Part shown: piece by piece, positions 1-11,125 of the stretch
Numbering within the stretch: the first letter of the stretch is position 1
How the letters are laid out: each line of letters opens with the position of its first letter
The notes under the pieces: generated by a model
The model's input: only the letters and a program-made list of their open reading frames with translations
The model's database searches: none
Told to the model about the DNA's origin: nothing
Made by a program: the position numbers and the translations under genes
Source of the DNA: Castanea sativa
Taxonomy: Eukaryota > Streptophyta > Magnoliopsida > Fagales > Fagaceae
Assembly: GCF_040712315.1 (NCBI RefSeq)
Contig: NC_134020.1
Span: 8,846,936 to 8,910,935, forward strand
Reading direction: 5' to 3'
DNA: 64,000 nucleotides

Positions 1-1359
1 GCGCTGCGGAAAAATAACGGATCTACTTCATTCGCAATTGATAACATGTACTACGTAAGTTTCAGAATTTAAGAACAAGAAAGCGTACCTTGGTGCGGTG
101 AAATTCAAAACCAAAGATCAGAAGCACTTAGGAACACTTTTAATCTTCACTCCAATTCCACTTAATGCCCAAGAAGTGTGGTCTGTCAATCAGTTTCCAA
201 GGAGAGAATAGGAGAGTGTCCAACACTCACATATAAACCATTTCATTCCTTGTATGTTCATCATGAAAACACTTATGAAAAAGACTTATAAAATTCTGTA
301 TGTTTCTCTCCTTATATATAATTGATTATCTAATTAGGCTAGCCTTTTGGGCCAATCCAATTGGGCTCTTGTGTGTGGCTTGGAGTGGGACCAAAAGGGA
401 CCAATAAGACACTAGCTCCAATGGGCCTTGGACTTTTCTATCAACTCTTAATAAGTCCAAAATTACCATTAACTATATTTAATACCGCTATATAAATATA
501 GTTTCACTCTAAGCCTTATCTATAAATTATATCACAAGACTTTATTGTACATGCAACCCCTTCATAAAATATTCGTAGTAATACAAAGTCATGAATATAG
601 ACTACCACTTTGAAAATTACTGCATCTTAATCCTTGAGTACCCAGTTTAATCCTTTAAGTTATTCATCATATATTTATGAAATCCAATTATATAAATATA
701 TACTTTAGTAACTCTTTACTAAAGTGGTTGAGCCCAACTCTCTGAATAACCAAACCCATTAAACTTATCTCAAGGGAATATTTTGTATCTCCGTTAAGAG
801 ACTATAAATTCCATCTTGAGAATGTATGTTCCATCAACACTAAATGTGACTGCCCAACATACTGAGGTTTTGACCATGACTAATAGATCTCACTCTTCAT
901 ATATTAAAGCAACCTACATTTCTTGATCAAGTCCATTATTCTCTCAGGATTAAGAGTTCATGTAAATAGAAGTCGTGAGTTTATTATTCATTTGACATTC
1001 GTTAGGAGAATAATAAATCTCACAGCAGTCCAGTTCAATATGTCTTAACTCTTAAAACATATTAACATGCCGACTAGAGGTCTCCACTTCCATGATCAAG
1101 ACAAATCATCTTAGTTGATATGTTATAATCTTCGCAGATGAAATGCCCAATTTCATCACCGACTATGAACTAAAATTCTGAGTTTACAAAGAACTTGTGA
1201 TTTATATATTCTGTGACTTTTCACATAAATCACATATTATGCATCTCATGGACTAAAATAATGTCCCATTAGTTCATTTATAAATAGTCTCATATAATTA
1301 AAAATTTTAATTATTTATAACATGCGAATAAATTGAATTTTAGGGCATCAACCCCAACA
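1..1359 (-). repeat. 3' LTR of copia A (truncated by window start)
   Basis: It matches the 5' LTR at 6126-7152 nearly base for base over the shared part, with about 16 differences in the first ~200 bases by eye. Its first base on the minus strand is at 1359, after a purine-rich tract. It keeps about 383 bases (roughly 898-1280) that the 5' LTR has lost. A TATATATAAGG-like box on the minus strand at 310-320 is the likely U3 promoter. Confidence 0.85.
310..320 (-). promoter_or_regulatory. TATA-like box of copia A 3' LTR
   Basis: The minus strand reads TATATATAAGG. The same place in related LTRs holds TATAAAGG (12230-12237, 29073-29080), so this is the conserved core promoter position of the family. 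Confidence 0.5.
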
Positions 1360-1380
1360 ATCTCCCACTTGCCCTCAAAG

Positions 1381-4300
1381 ACAATTTATCATATATCCGA
1401 CATTTATCTCTCTTTAGAGTAATTTATAATCACTCTAAGGCAAGGCTTGGAAACAAGTTACAGTCAAATTTATTGCATAAATTATCTTTTCTACTACTAC
1501 TTTTCACGTATTCATATCTCTCTAAAGAGATAATACTTACGCTTAATGTGTATTTTCACCATCTACGATGAACACATATCTTGAAGTCTAACTTCATGAT
1601 CACAATCAAACTACAAGTCAGTATTTGTACATCCAGTAATTATCAAAACTTCACTTCTGTGGACAGACATATAATTTCTCATTCTCCTACGATATTTGAG
1701 TATATGCTTTACTCCCACTTATTAAGTGATCTTTGATTCAATTGATATTTGCTTACTATGCTCACCGCAAAATAGATATTTAGTCTAGTATATATCATAA
1801 AATAAAGACTTCCTATCTATTTAATATAAGGAACCGTCTTAAAATGCTCTTCTTTTTATATGTCTTAGGACCACAGTCCCTTATAAAGGAACTTTAAACT
1901 TAAAAGGAAAGAATCCTTTCTTGAAGTATTACATGCTATACTTGGCTAGAATCTAATCTATTTAAGCAGTTTGAGATAGATTAAACATCCTAAATTCTGA
2001 ATTTTAACAAAGTTTAATTCTTAGGATGTGACCAGTCTTTCCCAAGTACTTTATATCGAACTAGACTAGACAACCAAAAATTCCATTGATGACAATAACT
2101 CTACATCATTCTAAATGATTAGAATGTCATCAACATACATTAAGAAATTTATTATTCTATATAGCTTTACACACATAAGGCCTTTTAATACTTGATCAAA
2201 ATCAAACAATTTGATTTCTTGATCAAAGATGATATTTTATGATTCAGTTGCTTACTTTAGTCCATAAATGGAATTTAAGCAACTTGCATACTAAACACTA
2301 TTGGTTCTTTGTTATGTACAAGTCTAGTTACATCATATAGATGTCTTTCTCAAAATTGCTACTGAAAGAAGCTTTCTTGACATCCATTTCCATATTTCAT
2401 CCAAATGAAATATAATGGATAAAAGAATCTAGATAGTGTCAAACTTGACTATTGGTGAAAAAATCTTTTCATAATCGAACCATTTCTTTCTGAACAAATC
2501 TTTTCGCCACTAGTCTTGACTTTGAAGGTTTGCACCTTCAATTCTATCAATCTCATTTTTCTTGTAAACCTATTTGAGAACAATAGGCTTAATGTCATTA
2601 GGCGCCTCTACAAGTTCTAGACTTTAAATAGAATCTAATTCTATTTATGTAACCTTGATCCAATAATCCATATTCATATCATCTATTGCCTCTACGTAGG
2701 ACTGAGGATCAAATTCATATCCTTGTGGAATGACTTCAAAAAGTTTATCCCAAAAATATGAATTTATTTGGTAATTAATAATCCTCCCACTACGATATTG
2801 TATTTGTGTACTAGCTATATATTTAGAATAATGTCATGTGGTGTATCTAATACAACCATCTCATTTCTAAATGTATTCTATAGTTGTCTTACAACAAATT
2901 CTGACAATTTTCTTCTAGAACAATTCTATGTATAGCTTTTAAGATTATTCACATAGTCATCATCAAGAACTTTGTATTTGTACTTTACAAACACCTTATC
3001 TTCTATATGACTACCAAAATAACCTTTTGCAATTCCTTTTGGATACCCAACATAAACACACATTTTTCTATCTTTTGATTTCAATTTATTAGACTTCCTT
3101 TCTAGCACAAGTGCTCGACATCCTCAAAAGTGGAAGTATCATATACTAGGTTTTCACCCAATCCACAATTTGACAAATGTCCTAGGAACAAAATTTTTGA
3201 AATCAGTTTTAGAAAATGTATAGTAATAATTGTAGTATATCTCCAAAAGAAATAAGTAAATGGAAATACTTATCATGTACTTTACTATTTCTAAAAGAGT
3301 CTTATTCCTCTTTTATGTATGCATCGACTTAAGAAATTCATTGAAACTACATTCCTTTACAAAAGGAGCCCTAGATCATATTATCCTCTAAATAGAATTC
3401 ATAGACTGGGAATATAACAAAATAATGGTTATAAAAGCCCATCTTTCACCAATCTTGAACATCATTTAGATTAATAAGATCTAGACATAAGTGCCAAAAC
3501 ATACATTGCAAAAGGATGAAAACTTTCTCTTTAAAAAGTAAAACATGTAAATTTCCATCTAGAAAATAATCATGGACAATACTTAGCTTTACCAAAAACG
3601 GAAACACTTTCCTTTTGGTCATGCTTTTGAGTCTAATTTCCTTTTGGCAACTACTAGGGCAACTAGCTTGTCCAACTGTTTGGTATTATAATTCCTCTTC
3701 TTACGACCCTTACCTTTTGGCCTAGGCTAAGAATTTGAATTAAATCATATTAATCCTAGCCTTAACTTTTAGGATGTCTTTCTTTGTGTAGAACTTACTC
3801 ATCAATTCAGATAATATATAAAAAAGAAATTTATTTTCAAAACAATCTAAATTGATCAAATAATTCTAACAAGGACTTGTGGATCATATCCATATGAGAT
3901 TAACATTTAATCTCTACATCCAAGAATTCCAATTCATTTTGAAAATAAAATATTTTCATTAAATGACATAAAATTGGAACTCCTTAAGCTTTTCTTAGCA
4001 CTCAATATGATTCATACCAAAACTCTCATTTAGACTTAATATAAAGCCTAAATCTAGTACTAACTCTTGCATCTCATGCAGTAGTACAGTAGAGATAGAA
4101 GCCAATGTAACATTCTAGCATTTCAATGGAGACTATGATCAAAGCATAAGCTATCTTCCATCAATGCATCGTGCAAAGGAAATTATGACAATGCTAAATC
4201 GAAGCATATTTATGTACTTCAGCTCCTTTAAGCAACATGTCCAAAATTCTTTCTTAGTTATTGTGATTCAATTAAAATAGTAGATAGAGAATAAAAATTA

Positions 4301-4400
4301 TGACAACTTTATTTTGAGACTATGAACATAATTACCGGGACATTACATTTTGCATCCGTAACAATATAGTATAAAACCTGTAAAACATACTATACTAGGT
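1381..4400 (-). pseudogene. Decayed copia gag-pol of element A
   Basis: No long reading frame survives, but copia landmarks occur in order on the minus strand. Around 3600-3720 there is a lysine-rich/zinc-knuckle-like gag tail. At 2926-3108 a 60-residue stretch matches the post-integrase segment of copies B, C and F (GYPKGI...VFV...NDYVNN). At 2500-2700 there are remnants of the RT N-terminal block, and at 2121-2140 the RT active-site block reading MYVDDIL. RNase H is not recognisable between 2000 and 1380. This copy is clearly more decayed than B, C, D or F. The gag boundary is approximate. Confidence 0.7.
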
Positions 4401-5317
4401 GCAACAACAACCTAATCCCGCAATTAATATTCCTCAGCATAGAGTGAATACCAACCACTATGATTAGGCGAGAATTAATCTCATTATTAATGCTATCACG
4501 GTAACTCCTACCAAACAAAAATAATTTGCCGCTCTTCCTTTGGCCTCTAAGTAATAATAGCAAGAACTCAGCATAGAGGATACTATCAAGCTTAGTCTAG
4601 TGTACATCATTGCCTAGAATCATGTGTAGCCACATTTCACCCTCTGCATGGAATGCAAAGCTCGAGGCTAAGACAAGGTGTTTGATCAAACTACTATAAA
4701 CCAAGAAATTCAATCCTGTAGCACCATGAAATAAATACTCTCCACATGGAATGTTGAGCTCAAAGCAAAGACAAAGTATATATTTCACACTACTATGAAC
4801 CAACAATGGAGGCCGCGAGATCCAACCCTTGTATCTCTCTCCCACTAGAAATTTTAAAACAAGTGAATTGTTTTGAAATCATTGTGATCTCATCACAATT
4901 ATAACCCTACACATCATATGTGTTTAATTGTTTAAATTTGATGTGATGTTACTAAGTCACGTCACAATAGCATAACGAACATTTGCACAATCACAAAGAA
5001 GTTTAACCTTGTAATCTATGAAGTAAATACCCTCTGCATGGAATGCAAGACTCAAAGTCAAGACAAGGTATCTATTCACATTACAATAAACTTAACAAAA
5101 AGGGTTATTTAAGCACTCCCACTTGTTATTTGGGTTTTTCCTTAAATAATTGTGATCCCATCACAACTAATAACCTTGCACTTGTTGAAGACTCTAATCT
5201 CATTAGAGATACTAACTAAAATGGAAGTCCTAAACCATTTAGGATTCCTTAAACACTAATGAATCAAAAATTAGTTATAAAGAACTCTATCCTTAATTTC
5301 CCAAATGAAAAATTATA

Positions 5318-5402
5318 ATCTCATTAGAATGTAACTTTAATTAGAATTTTTATCTCATTAGAATGTAACTTTAATTAGAATTTTAATCTCATTAAAAACC
5401 TC
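5318..5402. repeat. 34-bp tandem repeat in copia A leader
   Basis: Two exact-length units (5318-5351 and 5352-5385) begin ATCTCATTAGAATGTAAC and are followed by a partial third unit. It looks like local slippage inside the leader. Confidence 0.7.
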
Positions 5403-5620
5403 TAATTAAAATAAATTAAGGATTTTTAAACATACAACAATTCTAATCTCATTAGAATGTTTCTTAAAAGGCAAGTCCCAAACTATTTAAGACTAAGAGT
5501 TCTATTTAACTAATATCTTTGATTTCATTAGGTCTTTTAGTTAGAACCATGTGTAATCTCATCACACACATCCTTGTTCTTTATATATGTAAAAAACACT
5601 TAAAGAAAATTCTGGATCTT

Positions 5621-5790
5621 CAGTCCTTGATCGATTGAGAAAAGTTCTGGCTGCTCAATCGATCCTCGACAGAAGTTCGATCGACCGAGAAAAAATCTGT
5701 GAAGATCGATCGATGATTGACAGATCCTCGATCGATCGAGAAAACTTCTGGCAGCTCGATCGATGCTCGACAGATTCTCAATCGATCGAG
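5621..5790. repeat. ATCGATCGA palindrome array, copia A leader
   Basis: About four degenerate ~45-base units contain CTCGATCGATGCTCGACAG or TCGATCGATCGAGAAAA. The same array lies at the same place in copia C (17634-17830) and a variant in copia F (58155-58361), so it belongs to the element family and is not chance. Confidence 0.75.
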
Positions 5791-6111
5791 CTTTGCAAAT
5801 TTTGAATTTTTCAGAATTTTTCTAAGACAGTTTTTTAACATTTTTATGAACAAAAAAACCATCATATGAACATAATGAACAGAGATTGATATCTAAACTG
5901 AATGTCAATGATGCTATAGCCTTAAAAATCAATTTAACATACTTAAATTCAAATTTAAACAACATCATAACATCAATATCAGTTTTTATCAAATCATAGT
6001 TTCAACAACCATGCAGAAAATTAAATATGTATAATCTTTTAACAACATGAAACTATTGTCATTAATTCCAAAACTCACAAAACATGTTATACAAATTCGA
6101 AATTGAAGACC

Positions 6112-6123
6112 GCTCTGATACCA
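6112..6123 (-). promoter_or_regulatory. Primer binding site, copia A
   Basis: The minus strand reads TGGTATCAGAGC, complementary to the 3' end of plant initiator-Met tRNA. It lies two bases inside the 5' LTR, as usual for copia. Confidence 0.85.
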
Positions 6124-6125
6124 TT

Positions 6126-7152
6126 TGTTGGAAAAATACATAGAAAATACGTGTTTGTATCTCATACAAAACATGTGCAGCGGAAAAATAACGGATTTAC
6201 TTCATTCGCAATTGATAACATGTACCATGTAAGTTTCAAAATTTAAGAACAAGAAAGCGCACCTTGGTGCGGTGCAATTCAAAACCGAATATCAGAAGCA
6301 CTTGGGAACACTTTTAATCTTCACTCCAATTTCACTTAATTCTCAAGAAGTGTGGTCTCTCAATCAGTTTCCAAGGAGAGAATAGGAGAGTGTCCAACAC
6401 TCACATACAAACCATTTCATTCCTTGTATGTTCATCATGAAAACACTTATGAAAAAGACTTATAAAATTTTGTATGTTTCTCTCTTTATATATAACTGAT
6501 TATCTAATTAGGTTAGCCTTTTGGGCCAATCCAATTGGGCTCTAGTGTGTGGCTTGGAGTGGGACCAAAAGGGACCAATAAGACACTAGCTCCAATGGGC
6601 CTTGGGTTTCTCTGTCAACTCTTGACAAGTTCAAAGTTACCATGAACTATACTTAATACCACTATATAAATATAGTTGCACTCTAGGCCTTATCTATAAA
6701 TTATATCCCAAGACTTTATTGTACATGCAACCCCTTCATAAAATATTCGTAGTAATACAAAATCATGAATGTAGACTACCACTTTGAAAATTACTACATC
6801 TTAATCCTTGAGTACCTGGTTTAATCCTTTAAGTTATTCATCATATATTTATGAAATCCAATTTCATAAATATATACTTTAGTAACTACTTACTAAAGTG
6901 GTTGGGCCCAACTCTCTGAATAACCAAACCCATTAAACTCATCTCAAGGGAATATTTTGAATCTCCGTTAAGAGACTATGAATTCCATCTTGAGAATATA
7001 TGTTCCATCAAGACTAAATGTGGCTGCCCAACATGCTGAGGTTTTGACCGTGACTAATAGATCTCACTCCTGATAAATAGTCTCATATAATTAAACAATT
7101 TAATTATTTATGACATGCCAATAAATTGGATTTTAGGGCATAAACCCCAACA
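6126..7152 (-). repeat. 5' LTR of copia A, with internal deletion
   Basis: It starts TGTTGGGG at 7152 (minus) and ends CCAACA at 6126. It is 1027 bp, against about 1.4 kb for the 3' LTR. The missing ~383 bases fall between the motif CTCACTCCTGA and TAAATAGTCTC near 7070-7080. This happened after insertion, because both LTRs are identical in structure when an element integrates. Confidence 0.85.
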
Positions 7153-7227
7153 TCTTCTTCAGGGCTTGACACTCTTCTCCTCATCCTCCTTCAGCTTAAC
7201 TAACTAGTCCTCCCCTTTCAGAGGTTT

Positions 7228-7626
7228 CTATATATGCATAGCTTTGGTTATGTCATACAGATTCTCACCATTATTTGGGAAATCTCTCCCCACCTCGTCA
7301 AAGAACCAGTCATTGTTATCCTCACTCCAATAGCTGATCACTTCATCATCTCCTTCTTTTTCTTCATTTTGAGTTAGCACAAGGTATTGGTCATTGTCAA
7401 AAGAAGGGTCCGTGTTGCATTCAAGCATGAAGCAAGCTGGGGTGACTTGAGTTGGTCCTACCTTCAAGGTCCATTTTGGCCAATCATGATCTTTCCATGA
7501 TCTTGCGTCTCCAGATTTAGAGAAGTCATTGACATGGGTGCTCTTGAAATTCCATGGTCTAGGAGTACTCTTAAATTGCAGCATAAAGTTGGGTAAAAGT
7601 AGGTGGACCTTCCTTTCTATTGTCAT
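7228..7626 (-). pseudogene. Tat1 linker open frame (132 residues), function unknown
   Basis: This open frame is acidic and lacks a motif I recognise. It contains the block SWKDHDWPKWTLKVGP and an acidic run (EEKEGDDEVISYWSEDNND). The matching Tat2 segment (25704-25922 and the stop-broken continuation to ~25500) has the same order: ...SRPW...SARSWEDHD, acidic run, then ...DI..A.H. In Tat2 it lies directly upstream of RT, so it is part of the element's polyprotein and not a host gene. No protease or gag motif is visible. Confidence 0.55.
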
Positions 7627-7659
7627 GCAGTTAATGTCTTCTTGAGTTAGTTCGTTTTA

Positions 7660-7899
7660 TCAGTGGTTAGCCTTGTCCTCTTTAGCATCCTCTTTTTCTA
7701 TTTTGAAGAGGTCACCTATTATCTTCTTAAGAACTTTAACTTGTGCCTCCATACACTCGAGCATCTTTTGCATGAGGACCTTTTCACTTGAAGCGTCCAT
7801 CTTTCCTTCTTGAGGGGTTTTCCTTTCGAATGTCTTGCCTTCCATTGGACTTAGATTGGAGTGATGTCTAGAAAAAAGTCCCATTTTCATTAATTTCAT
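7660..7899 (-). pseudogene. Tat1 upstream open frame (79 residues), function unknown
   Basis: This short charged frame sits 5' of the linker frame on the same strand. It has a lysine/glutamate-rich helical C-terminus (KVLKKIIGDLFKIEKEDAKEDK) that could form a coiled coil. It begins where the coding homology between Tat1 and Tat2 begins, so it may be the start of the remaining polyprotein. No gag zinc knuckle is seen. Confidence 0.35.
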
Positions 7900-8486
7900 G
7901 TCCCAATCAAAGCTTTTTAACTTTTTAGATGTCCGTAGAAAAAATTGTTAAATTCATTTTAATGAATGCCCAATTACAACATCACTCCCTTCCCTCTCAT
8001 AGATTTTTGCCCCTTATTTCATTGGGCTTTGGTCCATTTAAAATAAAGCTTTCATCTTACTCTTATAGGCTTTCATTATAATGTACTTAGAAACTTTCAA
8101 CCTTTGTCTCAAACACGGGCTTACAATATATTCATCACCTTTACGCTTTCCATTTTTATTCATCATTTTTTTGAAATAGCCCTTTTAGCTAGAATATATT
8201 GCAGCCTTCCTCTCAAAGTACATGAAGTTCTCATCATTTTGGGCCTAGGCATATAACAAGGAGGCCCAAGATTAGGGAAGTTCATGTTGGCTTTGTTGGA
8301 TTTTGGATGCTAAGTCCATTGAATATTTGTTACTTTAGGCCTAAAATCCTCTTTTTCAAAAGGACTTTCTCCCCTTAGGCCTATGATAGCAATTAGGCTA
8401 TGGTCTTATGAACCTTTCAAGTTAAGATATAGCTTTAGATTTAAGGACAAGTCTTTTATATGTGAGAACTTCTTTTCTTTTATCCC

Positions 8487-8491
8487 ATAAC
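8487..8491. repeat. Target site duplication of copia C, left copy
   Basis: ATAAC directly abuts the LTR terminus at 8492. It is identical to 22313-22317 at the other end of the element, 13.8 kb away. Confidence 0.85.
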
Positions 8492-9019
8492 TGTTGGAAA
8501 AATACATGTTTGTATCGCATACAAAACTTACGCAGAGGAAAAATAACAAATCTACTTCATTCATAAAAGTTAACATGTATTATGTAAGTTTCAAAATTTG
8601 AGAACAAGAGAGTGTACCTTGGAGCGGTGAATTTCAAAACCGAAGATCAGAAGCATTTGGGAACACTTTCAATCTTCACCCCAATTCCACTAACGCCCGA
8701 GATGTGTGGTCTCTCAATCAGTTTTCAAAGGGAGAATGTCAAAGTGTCTAACACTTCTTACACCACTTTACAATAGTGTTCTTGCAATTCCCTACAGAAA
8801 ATTCTGTATGTTTCTCCCTTTGTATCTAACTGATTATCTAATTGAGCTGGCCTTTTGGGCTTTTCCAATTAGGCTTAAGTGTGTGGCTTGGAGTGGGACC
8901 AAAAGGGGCCAATAAGACACTAGCTCCAATAGGCCTTGGGCTTTTTTGTCAACTCTTGACAAGTTCAAAGTTACCATTAATTATATTTAATACCACTATA
9001 TAAATATAATTGCACTCTA
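8492..9019 (-). repeat. 3' LTR of copia C, outer part
   Basis: It matches 18147-18675 of the 5' LTR. Homology stops at 9019 after GCACTCTA, where plus-strand copia B pol begins abruptly. The remaining LTR resumes at 12568, but about 300 bases of LTR between these points are missing. Confidence 0.8.
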
Positions 9020-9028
9020 AATACTGCA

Positions 9029-10558
9029 ATGTATCTTCTGAATTTAGTACCTTCGAAGTCTATTCCTAAAACACCTGTAGAGTTATGGAATGGGCGAAAG
9101 CCTAGTATGAGACATCTCCACATTTGGGGTTGTCCAGCACATGTGTTGAAAGGAAAGTCTGACAAGTTACAGTCTAAAACAGAAGTGGTATTTTTTGTAG
9201 GGTATCCAAAAGGAATAGTTGGAGGTTTATTCTATAGTCATAAGGATAATAAAGTATTTGTTAGCACAAATGCCAAATTCTTGGAAAATGACTATATGAA
9301 TAATTTTACTCCTAGAAGTAGAGTTGTCTTGGCTGAAATGAATGAACCTGTAGTTGAACAACCAATGGATGACACTAGGGATGATGTGACTGTATTAGAT
9401 ACACCAGAAGATACTACTCATGAGATGTCTAGTACACAGGTGCCTCGTCGTAGTGGGAGAATTATTCGGCCTCCTATAAGATTCATAGGTTTGGGAGAAA
9501 CTTATGAGGCTATCTTAGAAGAGGCTGAATCGGATCCTTACACTTATGATGAAGCAATGAATGATATAGATGCACATCATTGGGTCCAAGCTATGAAATC
9601 TGAATTGGATTCTATGGATTCCAATCATGTATGGGATCTTGTAAAGGCGCCTAACGGCATTAAACCTGTTGGTTACAAATGGGTTTACAAGAGAAAGAGA
9701 GGGATAGATGGAAAGGTTGAAATCTTTAAAGCAAGACTAGTGGCGAAAGGGTATACACAAAAAGAAGGTATTGATTATGATGAAACTTTTTCGCCAGTAG
9801 CCATGCTTAAATCTATCAGAATTCTCTTATCCATTGCTGCTCATTATGATTATGAGATTTGACAAATGGATGTCAAGACTGCATTTCTTAATGGCAATCT
9901 TGAAGAAGAAATATACATGTTGCAACCAGAAGGTTTCATAGCAAAGAACCAAGAGCATATGGTATGCAAGTTGAATAGGTCCATTTATGGACTTAAGCAA
10001 GCATCTAGGTCATGGAACATCAGATTTGATCAAGCAATCAAGTCATTTGGTTTTGAACAAAATCTTGATGAATCATGTGTGTACAAAAGACATCGAGAAA
10101 AAGTAGTAATGTTCCTAGTGCTTTATGTTGATGATATTCTACTCATTGGGAATGATGTAGGGGTAATGTCATCGGTTAAAGTTTGGTTGTCAAGCCAATT
10201 TGATATGAAGGACTTGGGTGAGGCTAACTTTATTCTAGGGATTAAGCTTTGGCGAGATCGCAAGAATAAGATGTTAGGCTTATCACAAGCTGGATATATA
10301 GATAAGGTCCTAGAACGGTTTAGCATGCAAAACTCCAAGAAAGGATTGCTTCCTTTTAGACATGGAGTTCCTCTGTCTGATGACCAAAGGCCTAAGACTC
10401 AAGAGGAAAAAAATATGATGAGACAAGTTCCTTATGCTTCGATGGGAAGTCTCATGTATGCCATGCTTTGTACTAGACCGATATTTGTTATTCGGTTGGC
10501 ATGGTCGGCCGATATCAATCAAATCCGGGACCAAAACATTGGCAAGGCAAATTTGTAA
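9029..10558 (+). pseudogene. Copia B pol: integrase C-terminus and reverse transcriptase
   Basis: The first frame (9029-9862, 277 residues) has the post-integrase region (GYPKGI...LENDYMNN), the variable linker and the RT N-terminus ([32 protein letters not shown]). A TGA at 9863-9865 replaces the Trp of the EIWQMDVKTAFLNG block. The frame then continues (9866-10558) through GLKQASRSW and the catalytic YVDDILLIGND at about 10126-10160. A one-base loss near 10480 (CTRP) shifts the frame, and the last ~25 residues are nonsense. The true protein start is missing; the ATG at 9029 is only the first Met after the truncation. Confidence 0.8.
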
Positions 10559-10703
10559 AGCATATTCTCGAAGTACCTTAGGAGAACGAGAGATTATATG
10601 CTTGTTTACCATAGTGAGGATTTGATTCCCATTGGTTATACGGATTCGGACTTTCGGTCGGATCTAGATTTCGAGAAAATCCACTTCGGGATGTGTTTTC
10701 ACC

Positions 10704-11111
10704 TTGAGAGGTGGAGCCATAGTTGAAGAAGCGTTAAGCGATCTTGTATTGCGGACTCTACCATGGAGCAGGTACGTTGCTGCTTGTGAAGCAGCAAAGG
10801 AGGCTGTTTGGCTCAAGAAATTCCTTTCTGATCTTGGTGTTGTGAGAATGGAGCAAGTTCCCATCACATTGTTTTGTGACAATAGTGGAGCAGTTGCACA
10901 GTCCAAAGATCCAAGGAATCACAAGAAAGGAAAGCACATTGAGAGGAAGTACCACATCATTCGAGACATTGTTGCTCGTGGAGATGTTGTGGTAGCAAAG
11001 ATTGAAAGTGCAAATAATCTAGCAGATCCCTTTACCAAAGCCTTGTCTCAAAGGACTTTCGAGTCACATTTGGAAGGAATGGGAGTTAGATTAGTGCACA
11101 ATAGTCTTTAG
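10704..11111 (+). pseudogene. Copia B RNase H C-terminal part
   Basis: After a frame-disrupted stretch (10560-10750) the RNase H frame resumes with VAACEAAKEAVWLKKFL, the CDNSGAVAQSKDP block, HIIRDIV and the family's C-terminal NNLADPFTKAL...VHNSL. It ends at TAG 11109-11111, next to the purine tract. The Met-Glu-Ala-Glu block carrying a catalytic Glu is damaged: the sequence before RYVAACE differs from MEAEYVAACE in copies C and D. Confidence 0.75.
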
Positions 11112-11125
11112 GGCAAGTGGGAGAT

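Larger units (their letters stand above)
4401..6111 (-). other. Leader (5' untranslated region) of copia A
   Basis: This is the stretch between the primer site and gag, about 1.7 kb and AT-rich. It holds three dispersed copies of a ~65-base block containing CCTCTGCATGGAATGC or a variant (around 4650, 4740 and 5030), a 34-base tandem repeat (5318-5402) and an array of ATCGATCGA palindromes (5621-5790). The leaders of copies C and F contain related blocks. The reading frames here are shadows with no copia protein similarity. Confidence 0.6.
1..7152 (-). mobile_element. Copia A: Ty1/copia LTR retrotransposon, minus strand, left end outside window
   Basis: LTR at both ends (1-1359 and 6126-7152), a purine-rich tract next to the 3' LTR (1360-1380) and an initiator-Met primer site next to the 5' LTR (6112-6123) define the unit. 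The LTR starts TGTTGGGG and ends CCAACA on the minus strand. The outermost ~45 bases of the 3' LTR lie before the window. Inside, gag and pol are worn down to fragments, so this is a dead copy. It sits in Tat1: DNA right of 7152 is Tat linker sequence, and the five bases beyond the LTR (TCTTC, 7153-7157) should be half of its target duplication; the other half is outside the window. Confidence 0.85.
7153..8491 (-). mobile_element. Tat1 gypsy fragment (linker and upstream noncoding part)
   Basis: The minus-strand sequence aligns along its whole length with 25.5-26.29 kb of Tat2: first the coding linker (7228-7899), then noncoding DNA (7900-8491). The homology stops exactly at copia A's LTR end on the left and copia C's LTR end on the right, and resumes at 22313. 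This shows that A and C are insertions into one older element. Confidence 0.75.

Noticed and set aside
5620..5865. Frame with repeated Asp-Arg and Ser, and the similar one at 58168-58569
   Set aside because: They are translations of the ATCGATCGA palindrome array in the untranslated leader and carry no family similarity.
6112..6123. tRNA gene remnants at primer sites
   Set aside because: Only the 3'-end complement of the tRNA is present, next to LTRs. No cloverleaf could be formed around any of them.
8706..8915. Plus-strand open frame, repeated almost identically at 18360-18569 and 58888-59103
   Set aside because: It lies antisense in the LTR of copias C and F at the same place each time. 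It is kept only because the LTR sequence is related, with no protein features.
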